This document shows, piece after piece, positions 27,138 through 37,800 of a DNA stretch of 64,000 bases; position 1 is the stretch's first letter; each line of letters begins with the position of its first letter. Made by a program: the position numbers and the translations under genes. Below the pieces are notes generated by a model, which did not search any database, had not been told where the DNA came from, and saw only the letters and a program-made list of their open reading frames with translations. The stretch spans positions 125,865 to 189,864 of the forward strand of contig CAJOHE010000007.1 in assembly GCA_905234495.1 (NCBI GenBank), read 5' to 3'. This stretch comes from an uncultured Eubacterium sp. (lineage in GTDB: Bacteria; Bacillota; Clostridia; Oscillospirales; Acutalibacteraceae).

Positions 27138-29948
27138 GTGAAAAAACTTATAACAGTATTATTATCATTTTGTTTGGTGGTAACAAATCTACCCTGTGTG
27201 GTTTACGCTACAGGCAGCACTCCAAATATTTCTGCCGATAAGTTTGCAGAACAGCTTTCTGAAATGCAGGAGGAATACGAGGATGAGCCGTTATCCAACC
27301 GATTGATTGTTGTATCAGAACGTAGCATTAATGAGCTTGACAGCGTTGATATTGTTGAAGGCTGCGGCGATTTGCATATTGTTCAGTTTGATAATTCTGA
27401 AAGCGCTGAGGAAGCATTAGAGTATTATGAGAGCAATAAGTATATAGAAAGCGTTGAGGAGGACGCCATCCTTTCAACAACAGAATTTGAGTTGTCAGGT
27501 AGCGATATATGCTCAACATACGGGAATCATCTTTCGTGGGGTAGCGAAAGCATATGCGTTGACGATTATATTGACACACTTTCATATCAAAATGATTTAC
27601 CCGAGGTAGTTGTAGGCATAATTGATACAGGTATTGATATTGATCACGAATTCCTAAATGAAAGAGTGATTGAAACAGGATTCAATGTAAGCGGTTCCGG
27701 AGATGAAAATTCAGAAGACGATGACCAAGGTCACGGTACGCATGTCGCAGGTATTATTGTAGACAACACAACTGATAATGTAAAAATCAAAGGCTATAAA
27801 GCTTTAAGTGCGGAAGGCCACGGTTATGCATCAAGCGTAGCAACTGCAATTGAAAAGGCCACATATGACAAGGTCAATGTTATAAATATGAGCTTGGGAT
27901 TCAAAGGCGAGAGTTACGCAATTGAAAGAGCTGTAAATAATGCTTTAAGAAATAACATTACGGTCTGTGTTTCAGCAGGAAACAGCGGTGCTGACGCAGC
28001 TAAGTTTTGCCCTGCAGGCATTGAAGGGTGTATTACTGTTTCTGTAATAGATGAAACCGACCAAAAGCCTTACTGGGGAAACTGGGGTGACATTGTAGAT
28101 ATTGTTGCTCCCGGAATTTCCATTTACAGCTCATACATGGATAATTCTTACAAAACCTTAAGCGGCACATCAATGTCTTCCCCGTTTGTTGCTGCTGCGT
28201 CAGCGTTACTGATTACAAAAAACATCAACTATACTCCTGATGAGATACGCGATACTCTTTGTGATAACGGACGACAATGGTGGTTTTCAAGTGTTGATAA
28301 CGGGCTAAAGCATACGAAAGCCCTCGCATTAGGCGGAATAACCGACATTAATTATGAAAGAACGCCCCAACCATTTTTTGATATTCCTTCAGGACGGTAT
28401 CTTGAAAGTATTACGGTTTCAATAACCTGTAGTGATAAAGACGCAGAAATATACTATACTACTGACGGCTCAAGAGCCACAAACGAAAACGGAATTCTTT
28501 ATACCGAACCCATTGTGATTGACAAGGTTACCAGACTAAATGCTGCTGCATATTCAGAAGGTAAACAAAAGAGCGTACAAAATAGTGCAATATATTATCT
28601 AACCTATATTGACGAAAACGACAGTTTTGAAATAGACAGCGATGGCATTATCACTTCTTATTCAGGAACGAACAATTACTTAACGATTCCCGAAACAATC
28701 AACGGCATCACTGTAACGGGAATAGGAGATTATGTTTTTAGTCAATCCGGGATTGTAATGATTAAACTGCCTGATACCTTAACTTATATTGGAAGTTATG
28801 CGTTTTTTGACTGCGACTATCTATATTCCGTTGACGCGAAGAATATTGAAATCATTTCCCCCTTTGCCTTCAAGGGCTGCCGAAATCTTGAGCTGTTCAG
28901 CTTTGAAAACGCAGTTACTATCGGCAGGACTGCTTTTGGAACCTGCACTAAAATAAGCAGTGTTTATGCAGAAAAGCTTGAAAGTATCGGAATGGAGGCT
29001 TTCATTCTTTGCGACGACATTATTAATGTCTATATTCCAAACTGTAAGAGCATCGGCGATTATGCGTTCAGAAGTAATTATTTGCTTGAAAATATTACTA
29101 TGGATAGCGTAGAAAGTATCGGCAATTATGGTTTTGCAAGTTGCAAGCTTTTGAAAGAGCTATATACCCCAAATGTAAAAAGTATTGGCTATGCGACTTT
29201 TGATTATTGTAAATCGCTTTCAATAATCAACATTGTTAATTGCACAGGTAAGTTAGGGAATCGTGCCTTTCGCTACTGCCCTGTAAAAATTGTAAATATA
29301 CCTAAGATTACCGAACTTGGTAATAGTGTATTTGCTGCAAATAAAGAACTAAAATATATGTATGCTCCGAATTTGACAAGCATTGGCGATGGTTGTATCA
29401 GTTCGTCAGCTGATGTCAAATGTATATTTGGATATGACGGCTCTTACCTTGAAAGCTGGTCAACGGAAAACAATTATAGTTTTGGAGATATTAACACACT
29501 TGTAAAAGCTAACGGAAAACAAATCAGGATAACTAATCCTGGTCTGCGCTTTGGATTCTATTGGAATAACATAGATGATTTAGAGGAACTTTCTTCTGAA
29601 ATTGAATATGGATTTATTTATCATTACAACAGTGATGATAGTGTGTTCACCTCTAATGAATTAGTTTTTAATGACATTGGAACAAATGGCATAATACAAA
29701 AACCGGCCAAAAACTATGTCAATACAACTAGAGAAACCGAATTTAATCTAGTGTTTATTGATATTCCGACAAATGCATATATGATAAATATTTCTGTGAG
29801 AGCCTATGTTTGTATTGATGATATGTATTTCTATTCGAATACTTTAGATGGAAGTTTTCAAAGCGTTTCAAATAAGGTATTAGATGATGATGAAATGCCA
29901 AGTAGTATAAAAAGGTCGGTTAAAAAGTTGCTTGATATGGAGGTTTGA
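27138..29948 (+). CDS. Secreted subtilisin-like protease with BspA-type leucine-rich repeats
   Basis: The protein has about 936 residues from a GTG start eight bases after AAAGGAG, with a signal peptide ending VYATG. The propeptide covers about 27-115. The S8 catalytic triad is Asp163 (GIIDTGIDIDHEF), His199 (QGHGTHVAG) and Ser345 (SGTSMSSPFVA). A chitobiase-like beta domain follows (ITCSDKDAEIYYTTDGS). At about 515-770 there are six or more BspA/LRR_5 repeats, such as IGDYAFRSNYLLENI. The N-terminal two thirds have higher GC than the flanks. It would be secreted and may activate or degrade surface proteins, including the RHS protein. Confidence 0.92.
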   Translation: MKKLITVLLSFCLVVTNLPCVVYATGSTPNISADKFAEQLSEMQEEYEDEPLSNRLIVVSERSINELDSVDIVEGCGDLHIVQFDNSESAEEALEYYESNKYIESVEEDAILSTTEFELSGSDICSTYGNHLSWGSESICVDDYIDTLSYQNDLPEVVVGIIDTGIDIDHEFLNERVIETGFNVSGSGDENSEDDDQGHGTHVAGIIVDNTTDNVKIKGYKALSAEGHGYASSVATAIEKATYDKVNVINMSLGFKGESYAIERAVNNALRNNITVCVSAGNSGADAAKFCPAGIEGCITVSVIDETDQKPYWGNWGDIVDIVAPGISIYSSYMDNSYKTLSGTSMSSPFVAAASALLITKNINYTPDEIRDTLCDNGRQWWFSSVDNGLKHTKALALGGITDINYERTPQPFFDIPSGRYLESITVSITCSDKDAEIYYTTDGSRATNENGILYTEPIVIDKVTRLNAAAYSEGKQKSVQNSAIYYLTYIDENDSFEIDSDGIITSYSGTNNYLTIPETINGITVTGIGDYVFSQSGIVMIKLPDTLTYIGSYAFFDCDYLYSVDAKNIEIISPFAFKGCRNLELFSFENAVTIGRTAFGTCTKISSVYAEKLESIGMEAFILCDDIINVYIPNCKSIGDYAFRSNYLLENITMDSVESIGNYGFASCKLLKELYTPNVKSIGYATFDYCKSLSIINIVNCTGKLGNRAFRYCPVKIVNIPKITELGNSVFAANKELKYMYAPNLTSIGDGCISSSADVKCIFGYDGSYLESWSTENNYSFGDINTLVKANGKQIRITNPGLRFGFYWNNIDDLEELSSEIEYGFIYHYNSDDSVFTSNELVFNDIGTNGIIQKPAKNYVNTTRETEFNLVFIDIPTNAYMINISVRAYVCIDDMYFYSNTLDGSFQSVSNKVLDDDEMPSSIKRSVKKLLDMEV

Positions 29949-29950
29949 TT

Positions 29951-30067
29951 ATGAAAGAAACATATACAAAACCCTCTTCTGAATTAGAAGAGTTTAAGAC
30001 AATTGATGTTATAACAACGAGTGGTGATATTAATCCAGCTGACAATGATGTGCCATTTGGTAGTTAA
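29951..30067 (+). CDS. Short conserved-type peptide after the protease
   Basis: The 38-residue peptide begins MKETYTKPSSELEEFKTIDV and ends ITTSG-DINPADNDVPFGS. The layout (MKxxYxKPxxExxEF, then VITTSG, then an acidic Gly-ending tail) recurs among short peptides encoded beside secreted proteins in gut Clostridia. It has no signal peptide and no Cys. The ATG lies two bases after the protease stop, so it is probably translated from the same message. It could be a substrate or precursor peptide, but no modifying enzyme adjoins it. Confidence 0.6.
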   Translation: MKETYTKPSSELEEFKTIDVITTSGDINPADNDVPFGS

Positions 30068-30160
30068 AAATGTGTAAAAAAACAAACAATCTTGTTCCAA
30101 TATTACATCTACAAATAATTCAAGATGTTTTGTTTAAAATAAAAATCATAAAAAGATTCT

Positions 30161-30289
30161 ATGGTAAAAACTGAAAATAATAGAGTATTTTTATATATAA
30201 AAAATGTAGAATTAAGTTGCATAGGATTTATTGCATCAAGTAGTATTAGAATTTACTGTTGCAATAACAACATTATGTTTGGTGATTAG
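30161..30289 (+). CDS. Doubtful 42-residue ORF
   Basis: The short frame begins MVKTENNRVFLYIKNVELSC and ends NNNIMFGD. The upstream site AAAAAGA is weak. It ends eight bases before the next likely gene. Base composition is like the surrounding AT-rich non-coding DNA. It may be a fragment of a longer gene or chance. Confidence 0.2.
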   Translation: MVKTENNRVFLYIKNVELSCIGFIASSSIRIYCCNNNIMFGD

Positions 30290-30297
30290 GTGATTAA

Positions 30298-30492
30298 ATG
30301 GATATTTCTAGAGAAATTATACTTAAAATACTTAACGACGACATAGAAGGTGAGGCAATAGATTATCTCACCAAAGCAATCAATGAAGAATCAAGAAAAA
30401 ATGAAAGCGAAATTGATTATGATAGAATATGTAATTTAATGTATGAAAAAACACAAATAATGAAACTAATGAATGAAAATAATGAAATATGA
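30298..30492 (+). CDS. Small helical protein of unknown function
   Basis: The 64-residue acidic protein begins MDISREIILKILNDDIEG. It is predicted to be nearly all helical, with a heptad-like C-terminal half (NLMYEKTQIMKLMNEN). TTAGGTG lies at a usable distance upstream, and ATGA overlaps the next start, so it is coupled to the lipoprotein gene. No family is recognised. A small cytoplasmic regulator or chaperone is possible. Confidence 0.45.
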   Translation: MDISREIILKILNDDIEGEAIDYLTKAINEESRKNESEIDYDRICNLMYEKTQIMKLMNENNEI

Positions 30493-31022
30493 ATAAACAA
30501 ATATCTATAATTGTTTTGTTAATTATTATGATTTCAATCTTAATAGCCTGCGGTAAGGTTAACAATAGTAGTGCGAATATTTCAACTACTGCTATCATTA
30601 ATGATGAAGGAGTAACAAATTATTTTGAGGTATTGACAGATGAAAATACAACAAAACTTGTTGAAATAGAAACTCGTAAGGATGGCCAAGCAATTACTGA
30701 TAGAAATGGTCGGTATGTTACAAATAATAATACTTACATTTATTCTGCCTACTCAAATCAATCTATAACTTCGCCCGATAGCAAAAGTTCAACAAATGGC
30801 AAGGAAAATTCAAGTGATTGCAATGATAATGATGTGAATTTTGAGGATAATGTTAGCAACGATGACAGTTCAGCATCAACTCAAAAGAGCGAAACAACTA
30901 CAAATGCAAATTTCACTACAGAGGATTCAGAAGATGTTACTTCAAATGACGTTGATGATGATTCTTCTAATACAACAGAATCGCCTACTGATAAAGATGG
31001 CTGGATAAACAAGTGGTATTAA
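30489..31022 (+). CDS. Ser/Asp/Asn-rich lipoprotein
   Basis: The 177-residue lipoprotein has lipobox LIACG (Cys near residue 21). A short domain (about 30-90, EVLTDENTTKLVEIETRKDG) is followed by a long disordered Ser/Asp/Asn/Thr stalk to the C-terminus. It resembles surface-displayed linkers rather than an enzyme. It is the last gene of the secreted-protein region and is followed by a hairpin at 31159. Confidence 0.7.
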   Translation: MNKQISIIVLLIIMISILIACGKVNNSSANISTTAIINDEGVTNYFEVLTDENTTKLVEIETRKDGQAITDRNGRYVTNNNTYIYSAYSNQSITSPDSKSSTNGKENSSDCNDNDVNFEDNVSNDDSSASTQKSETTTNANFTTEDSEDVTSNDVDDDSSNTTESPTDKDGWINKWY

Positions 31023-31158
31023 AGAGAAGGAAAATAAAAACACTGAAATAAAAAATTTTTATGCTGATTATTTCGGCACAAGTCGTTTTTTATACAATAT
31101 ATATTCCCCTTTTAAATATTTTTATTTTTGCCTGCGGAATATTACGTTTTACTATGCC

Positions 31159-31184
31159 GAAGCAGCCGAGCGATCGGCTGCTTC
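31159..31184 (+). terminator. Strong hairpin before repeat R1
   Basis: GAAGCAGCCGA pairs perfectly with TCGGCTGCTTC around the four-base loop GCGA. A T-rich stretch follows after a short gap. It closes the lipoprotein unit and lies just upstream of R1; repeats R2 and R3 also have a terminator at this position. Confidence 0.7.
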
Positions 31185-31202
31185 GTATGCTTTTGTTTTT
31201 TC

Positions 31203-31300
31203 GAGAACAGATCATTTTTATTTGTCAAGTCCTAATTTTTAATTTGGAATGTCTTTTTTTGTCGATTTTTTGTCCATTTTTGTATTTTGGGTTGACAAAT
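31203..31300 (+). repeat. Repeat R1 (98-bp T-rich island repeat)
   Basis: Copy of a repeat that starts GAGAAC, has ATTTGTCAA 17 bases on, then three T-tracts about 11 bp apart (around TTTTTTTGTCG), and ends TTGACA. From GAGAAC to TTGACA is 89 bases here. The ends ATTTGTCAA and TTGACAAAT are inverted relative to each other. It lies 35 bp from the 3' end of the recombinase gene. It could be a recombination site, a curved promoter region, or both. Confidence 0.8.
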
Positions 31301-31334
31301 CAAAAGAAATTCAATATTACGAAAGTGTATTACT

Positions 31335-32240
31335 TTAAATATTGAATCTGTTACGAGGATGTTTGTCCTCTAAAATATGTCTAATTTTGTTGGTACTGAT
31401 GTGGGTATATATCTGTGTTGTTACTATTGAGCTGTGTCCAAGCAGTTGTTGTATATAACGGATATTCACATCTTCATCAAGCAAAGCGGTAGCAAAGGTG
31501 TGGCGGAACATATGAGGGGTTATATGTATCTCCACGCCAGCCGCTTTCGCATATGTGTTTAACATATTACGAATGGATTGGTCTGAATAATAATTGCCAA
31601 GTTTGTTGATAAAAAGATATTCGCTGCTGTTTTTTCGGGTGTCTAAATACTGCTCTAACAGCTTTGCGATGCTATCGTTTGCAAGGCACATTATTCGCTC
31701 TTTGGAGCCTTTCCCGTAAACATAAATATTCTTGCTTTTTAGATCAATATTACTGATTTTTAAATTGCTAACTTCCGATACACGCATTCCGGTAGAAAAC
31801 AAAAACTCAATTATCAACAAATTTCTAAGCGTTATTTCGTATTGATAATTAGTTGTTGCCGCATAATGCTGCTGATAAGCATATTTTATTATGTTTTCAA
31901 CATTGGGTATTGGAATTGTTTTTGGAAGCACGATCGGCTCTTTATACTTGATTTGAATTTTGTGAAACGGATTATTATCAATAATATTTTCCATTTCCAT
32001 ATAGTGATAAAACGATTTAATACACGCGATTTTTCGCTTTGCACTTTTCGGTTTGTATTGTTTATGCAGCAAATCAATGTATTCAATCATACAATCTTTG
32101 GACAAGCAGTCCTTATGCTGCATAAAGTCATTAAACTGTTTCAGGTCCATTCTGTATGCTTTGAGAGTTAAGGGGCTTAATCCTTTCAAATCTCGGCACA
32201 CAGTTAAATAATTTTCAATTTCAATCGATAATTTTTGCAT
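31335..32240 (-). CDS. XerC/XerD-like tyrosine recombinase
   Basis: The 301-residue recombinase has a full catalytic set: Arg153 (STGMRVSEV), a Lys in the beta-hairpin (YGKGSKER, Lys177 or Lys180), His243 and Arg246 (HMFRH), His269 (LLGHSS) and Tyr278 (TQIYTHIS). The N-terminal core-binding domain (SAM-like) is intact, and GGAGG precedes the start. The size is that of Xer-like or integron-integrase-like enzymes and smaller than typical ICE integrases with arm-binding domains. It lies inside the array of 98-bp repeats, with its 3' end near R1, and is the obvious candidate to have assembled or moved the island blocks. Confidence 0.93.
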   Translation of the reverse strand: MQKLSIEIENYLTVCRDLKGLSPLTLKAYRMDLKQFNDFMQHKDCLSKDCMIEYIDLLHKQYKPKSAKRKIACIKSFYHYMEMENIIDNNPFHKIQIKYKEPIVLPKTIPIPNVENIIKYAYQQHYAATTNYQYEITLRNLLIIEFLFSTGMRVSEVSNLKISNIDLKSKNIYVYGKGSKERIMCLANDSIAKLLEQYLDTRKNSSEYLFINKLGNYYSDQSIRNMLNTYAKAAGVEIHITPHMFRHTFATALLDEDVNIRYIQQLLGHSSIVTTQIYTHISTNKIRHILEDKHPRNRFNI

Positions 32241-32317
32241 ATTTTTACCTCCAATGATTGATAAAACAATTATGGGACATTCTACAATTTTTGTCGATAG
32301 AAAAATATATAAAAAAA

Positions 32318-32335
32318 GGATAACTCTTTGTTATC
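32318..32335 (+). promoter_or_regulatory. Leader dyad of the ATP-grasp/PLP gene
   Basis: GGATAA-CTCTTTG-TTATC lies 11 bases before the GGAG of the downstream gene. The same 18 bases occur, in the same orientation to the gene, in front of the convergent SIR2 gene at 39049. It is either an operator dyad or a 5'-UTR hairpin. A TTGATA/TACAAT promoter is possible at about 32259-32289. Confidence 0.6.
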
Positions 32336-32356
32336 TATTACTAATGGAGTATGATC

Positions 32357-34879
32357 ATGAAAAAAAGAATACTAATTATATCAAATTCACCTTACAAAGA
32401 AGACAACTGTATCTTACAGAATACAGAATATGTGTATTATAATAATTCAAAACAGAATTTAGAGGAAATATTAGCAAATGGCAATTTTGACTTTGTTATT
32501 CCATTATCCGAAGAGATTAATTACAATGGCGTTAGTATTAATGTTCTAAAATTATTAGAGAGTTATGGATTAGAACACTTCACAAATAACTATTTAAAAT
32601 CGTTAATTGCAAAAGAAAAGTCTGTTTTTTTAATGAACAGTAATTACGGATATCCATTTGAAGTTGTTACCTCAAACGATTGTAATGCTATAATCAGTTC
32701 GCTAAAGAATTCTGATTTCCCAATATTAATAACTACTCCTGATAATAAGGAATATTTAAGTAACAATATTGATGAATATACAGCTATTTCAGAAGAATTA
32801 ATTAATAATCAATTTAGTTATTTTCTAATATACAAAAAATATTCTTTTGAAAAAACCATTACTATAGCGATTTTAGGTAATAAGGGCAACTATTGTTACA
32901 TTTCTTCATTTCGCGAACAAAATGAAAATGATATTTTAAAACAAATATCGCTTAGATTGTTTACTAAGTATAACTTAAAGGATTTTGCAGAATTTACCTA
33001 TGTTAAAAAAGGCGGTAATTATTATTTAATTAACATCAATTTACATAATATAGAGAACTGTAATTTTGTTAAACTCATATTCAATAAATTTAATGTTAAC
33101 TATGAGCAACTAATATATTTATTTACTTTGATTTTATATTCATCAAAAGACCAGTATCAAATCTATATTAATGAACTTATCTCATTTGTTCCACTAGAGA
33201 TTATTTTAGATATCTTGCCGGTAGAAGTTTTATTGAATGGAGATTTTCAAATTAACTATAATATTGTCTGTAATAAACTGAAGAATAGACTTTTACTTAA
33301 AGACGATAGTAATAGATATGAATTCATTAATTTGATTCAAAATAGCTTTGAGAGTGTTCCTGAAATTTCCAATAATTCGGCATATATTGGGACTGTTGAT
33401 TTTGATTATGATCAATACTTGTCAGAATATGAATGTATTCCTGATGTGCCACAATCACAGGAGAGCGTTTTAAAAGCATCACTTCAAATTCTTAATGGAC
33501 AAATTAGATGGAACTCTCCTTTAACTTTTTATAATATATGTCCGCCTACTATGATGGGAACTGTAGCCGCATCGACCATAACCAATATATACAACCCCAA
33601 TGGAATGATTGATAAAACATCGGCCGGATATCATTCAATGGAAAAACAAATTGTTAGACAACTTTCAACACTGCTGGGTATTGATGATAAAAAATCAGCA
33701 GGCATATTCACTTCTGGTGGTAAAGTATGTATAACATACGCCATGAAATGCGGTTTAAATAGATGTCAAAGGGACTTTGAATCAGAAAAAGAACCAGTAG
33801 TTATTACTTCTAATGCAAACCATTTTTCAATTGAAGATGCAGCTTATCAACTAGGAATTAAAAATTGTGTTAGAATACCAATAACCGACTCACAGGAAAT
33901 AGATTATGTTGAATTTGAAAATTGTATTAAAAATTGCATGGAAAAGAAGATTCCAATCGCATGTATAATTGTTTCCGGCGGAAACACGATGCATTCAGTT
34001 GTCGAAGACATTAATAAAATACATCAAATTGTTTATCACTATAAAGAGAAATACAATTTATCATATGACCCATATATTTATTATGATTTAGTGGTTTGCT
34101 GGCCATGGCTATTTTATAAAGCTTATGATTTTAATACTAATAACCTGAGTTTAGATAAAAACTTAATAAAAAAGATAAAACACACTTCTGATATTTTATT
34201 AAATTCACATTTAGCAGATGGCTTCGGGTTTGATTTTCATAAAGGAGGCTTTTCCCCGTACATTACGAGTTTATTTATTACCAAAAACGGTGATGACTTG
34301 TATCGATTAAATAGTTTAAAGGGAGAAATTAGAAACGCATCATGCTACTATTCCTTTACTAATTCAAGAAATACAACAGGCATTATATCAGCATGGAATG
34401 TATTACAAAGCGTAGGTATATTGGGATTCCAATCTTATATCGCCAATATGATTAAAATATCACAAATATTATGTGATATTTTTAGTCGTTCCAGTATTTC
34501 AATTTTAGGTAAGCAGTATACCTACGGATTTGCAATAATACTGTGGTTAAAATCACCCATTCTTAAGGAAGATACTTTTTCGAGTATTACCGAATCAAAC
34601 GAATTACTAAATGAAAACAATAAATATATATATGAGTTCACGGAGTATTTAAAACATAATGACAAGAAAATAATATCTATGAGATACTTGCCGAGGTACT
34701 ATTATAAAAATGAGAAAATCAGCGTCATTTCTTTATTACCTATGACAATGAATTTAGATTCGGAAAACACGCCTATAATAGCACAAGAAATAATAAATCT
34801 AAAAGATGAATTTGACATGGCATATATTAACGGGAAAGAATTCGGGTTTAGTTCTGCCCCTGAAAATGTGCCAAGATAA
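32357..34879 (+). CDS. ATP-grasp and PLP-dependent decarboxylase fusion protein (module A)
   Basis: The protein has about 840 residues; the ATG at 32357 is chosen because GGAG lies seven bases upstream. The N-terminal part (1 to about 250) is an ATP-grasp domain of the D-Ala-D-Ala ligase type, with FVIPLSEEINYNGVSINVLKLL and LININLHN in place of the metal-binding E-x-N. Residues 370 to about 830 are a group II PLP decarboxylase: His489 (SNANHFSIEDAA) stacks on the cofactor, YYDLVVCW supplies the Asp, and Lys629 (FDFHKGG) is the Schiff-base lysine. It probably makes or conjugates an amino-acid derivative. Its stop abuts that of the SIR2 gene with no gap. It should not be a simple housekeeping decarboxylase. 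Confidence 0.8.
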   Translation: MKKRILIISNSPYKEDNCILQNTEYVYYNNSKQNLEEILANGNFDFVIPLSEEINYNGVSINVLKLLESYGLEHFTNNYLKSLIAKEKSVFLMNSNYGYPFEVVTSNDCNAIISSLKNSDFPILITTPDNKEYLSNNIDEYTAISEELINNQFSYFLIYKKYSFEKTITIAILGNKGNYCYISSFREQNENDILKQISLRLFTKYNLKDFAEFTYVKKGGNYYLININLHNIENCNFVKLIFNKFNVNYEQLIYLFTLILYSSKDQYQIYINELISFVPLEIILDILPVEVLLNGDFQINYNIVCNKLKNRLLLKDDSNRYEFINLIQNSFESVPEISNNSAYIGTVDFDYDQYLSEYECIPDVPQSQESVLKASLQILNGQIRWNSPLTFYNICPPTMMGTVAASTITNIYNPNGMIDKTSAGYHSMEKQIVRQLSTLLGIDDKKSAGIFTSGGKVCITYAMKCGLNRCQRDFESEKEPVVITSNANHFSIEDAAYQLGIKNCVRIPITDSQEIDYVEFENCIKNCMEKKIPIACIIVSGGNTMHSVVEDINKIHQIVYHYKEKYNLSYDPYIYYDLVVCWPWLFYKAYDFNTNNLSLDKNLIKKIKHTSDILLNSHLADGFGFDFHKGGFSPYITSLFITKNGDDLYRLNSLKGEIRNASCYYSFTNSRNTTGIISAWNVLQSVGILGFQSYIANMIKISQILCDIFSRSSISILGKQYTYGFAIILWLKSPILKEDTFSSITESNELLNENNKYIYEFTEYLKHNDKKIISMRYLPRYYYKNEKISVISLLPMTMNLDSENTPIIAQEIINLKDEFDMAYINGKEFGFSSAPENVPR

Positions 34880-37800
34880 TCAGTTTTGCTGTGTTAATAT
34901 ACTGATTGTTTGCATACAAGCTCTAGCATTACAGTTATTTGCTATATCAGAATTATTTAAATTATAATATTTAAATGAATTATTTGCTGCTGTTAGACCA
35001 CGTTGTTTTAATTCATCGGTGCTTATTTCCATTTTTGTATTATTTTGTATTTGCCTTATTACAAATTGCGATAAAAACAAATTGCTCTTTGCCTCTTTAT
35101 TTTGGATGTTTAGTGTTTTAGCGTTGCTTATTGCTTTTTGAATAAGGTTATAGGCTTTGTCCGGCTCACCAATATATTCATAATAGTAAGCCTTTGCTAA
35201 ATAAAAGTCTGTTTTGAAAGGCGTGGTAATGTTTTCAAATAATAAATCTGCTGTGTCAATTAGTGATTGGCATTCTTCAATTCCCGTTTCCTGTATAGAC
35301 ATCGAATAGCTCACATATGTATTTATGAGTTCGGGCAATACACCACTATAACAGAAAACTTCATTTTCGCTTATTAAAAGTTCCATTGCCTTTTTATAAA
35401 GTTGAACTGCTTCATTAAATAATTTGTTTATGGTTTTTATGCTATCTTCATCTAATGATGAAGATGGTTGCATTCCATAGTCCAAATTTTCAAACATTAT
35501 TTTATTAAGACTATTTCCTTTTTGTTCATATATTCTTGCAAGAATATATGGCTGGGTTATCTGATCTTTATGCATTAGCAGTTCATCATACAACTCAAGT
35601 GGCTCATTAATATTACCAACATGATTCAATGCTCTTCCTAATTCTATGCCAATACGAATTTTCAATAATACATTATTATCAAGTATATTAAAACTGTCAT
35701 ATACTGGTCGAAGTACCTTTATGCTTTCATTACTGTTTCCTAATTCTATTAAGATAACAGCTCTATGGATCTGCAACTTGGTGTACAAAACAGGATTTTC
35801 TTCGTATACAAGTGCCAGAGATTTTTCAACAAATTGTGCTGCAGAATCATAATCATTCCGGAAATAGAATACGCGAGATTTAAAATAATACATATATGCT
35901 TTAATGTCATTTGTTATAAGAGAACTCTTAACGCAAAGTATTGAATCAATAAAGGACAGTAGATCATAATTAAGCAAAGAATATGCGGTTAATGCATTTT
36001 CAAGTCCTATGATAATTATATTTATTAAAGATTTACTACCGTCATAATCTCTATCGTGCAATAAAAAATTAAGATCTTTTGGATAGTCTTTTGAGGTTGC
36101 AATAGACGCTATAACTAATTTAGACAGAAAAGCCATATGATTCAAGGAATAATTATTTACAATCTTTTTATAATCGTTTATTGATTGTTGTAACATGTTT
36201 CTTAAGAATCGTAAAAAGCCTTCCTGATAAATCAAGTTTTTCTTGCATAAATTCAGTAAATTATCAATAGACGGCATATCGTTAGTATCCAAGCATTCAA
36301 TAAGATATGTCTCAAAAAAATATTCCTCTATTTTATCATGATAAAACTTAAATGAGTATATTTTTGAGAATCCGATAGATAGTATATTGACATCAATAAG
36401 CGCATTAACCATATTATCTAAATTATCTATTTCATCTATACTGTATTTTTCATAATGATTAAACAATCTGTTTCTTAACATAAATTTTGTAATATATTCT
36501 GATTGGCTCTCCAAAACTAAATCAAAATATGCATACAATATATTCTTAGATAATAATTGGTTAGTTTTTGATAATCGCTTTATCATATTTTTGGACAGCA
36601 TTTCATAAAAAATGTCGTCATAGTCAATAAAGCTCAATGATTCAGGATTATAATTTTTAATATATTCCTGAATAATTGAAAAATAAAATGGGGTAATGTT
36701 ATTTTTATTATTTATGAGTTCACTAATTATTACATTATTACTTAAATAGCAATTTGCAAGAGCAGATAGTTCTTCATCAGTACAGGGCTTAACTCTATAA
36801 TTTGCATCTTGGTTTTCAGCAATTCCATATTCAAACTTATCATTTCTGTAAAATAAAGAAAAATCCAAAAATATTTTAGTTTGCTCTTTGTAATTCAAAT
36901 ATGCATGTTCTCTACATGTAATTATTATTCGGATATGATTGCAATTTAGTTTTTCTATTTTTTTCGCTAATTGAATAACTTTTACATAATATTGAAGTTG
37001 GCTTTGATATTCTAATTCATTTATTCCATCTACAATAAATATCATTAGACTTTGTTCCAAATTTAATTTTTGTTCAATAGACAGTAAAACGTTTTCCTCT
37101 TCATCCTCATCTATTTTTGCTCCAATAAAACTAGAAAGTTGCAATTCCTGACTCTGGTTTATTTGCGAAGAAACAATAGAATAATGCCAGTTTTGATTTT
37201 CAATAATAAAATTCCTGACTGCCGATGTTTTGCCTGAACCACTGGTTCCGGTAATAAACATTCCGATTTTGTTAGATAACAGAAAGTTATTAATATCATA
37301 GTCTAAATTTAACTTGACATGTCTTGTTATTCTTTTATCTAAATCAACAAAGTTTTTAGCTGTGATTCTACAATGTTCAATACAAACATCAAATATTGAA
37401 CTTTCATTATTATATTCTTCTTTTTTTACAGTGTATGTGATTTCCATCCATTTTGATATTATTTGGGTTCTCTCATCAATTACAACAGTATTTTTAGAAG
37501 GTAGTTTGTTTATTAAGTTGTTAGTTATAAACAATTTTTCACTGCTTTTTATTTCGTTTAAATCTAAATGTATTATATCTCCAAAGCATTTTATGTTTTC
37601 TGTTTTACCATAGAAAACGCTCATCTCATTTTGGTATGGGTAATTAAGAGCAGACAATATTTGCGCTATAAGGATCAAACTTGAAATATTCTTAAACTGG
37701 ATTTTAATTGATTCAATATTGAGATTATCATTTATAAAATTAAATTTTACAGAGCTTCCCTCATTATATTCTTTTGGATTTATTATTCTGTCAATTGCGC

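Noticed and set aside
31061..31345. 94-codon plus-strand ORF over R1
   Set aside because: It runs through the hairpin and the repeat, and its Phe/Leu-rich product reflects the T-tracts.
32318..32335. Leader dyad as a tRNA anticodon-like mimic (seven-base loop)
   Set aside because: The loops CTCTTTG and TATTTGG lack the U33 and purine 37 pattern in common, so an operator or simple hairpin is more likely.
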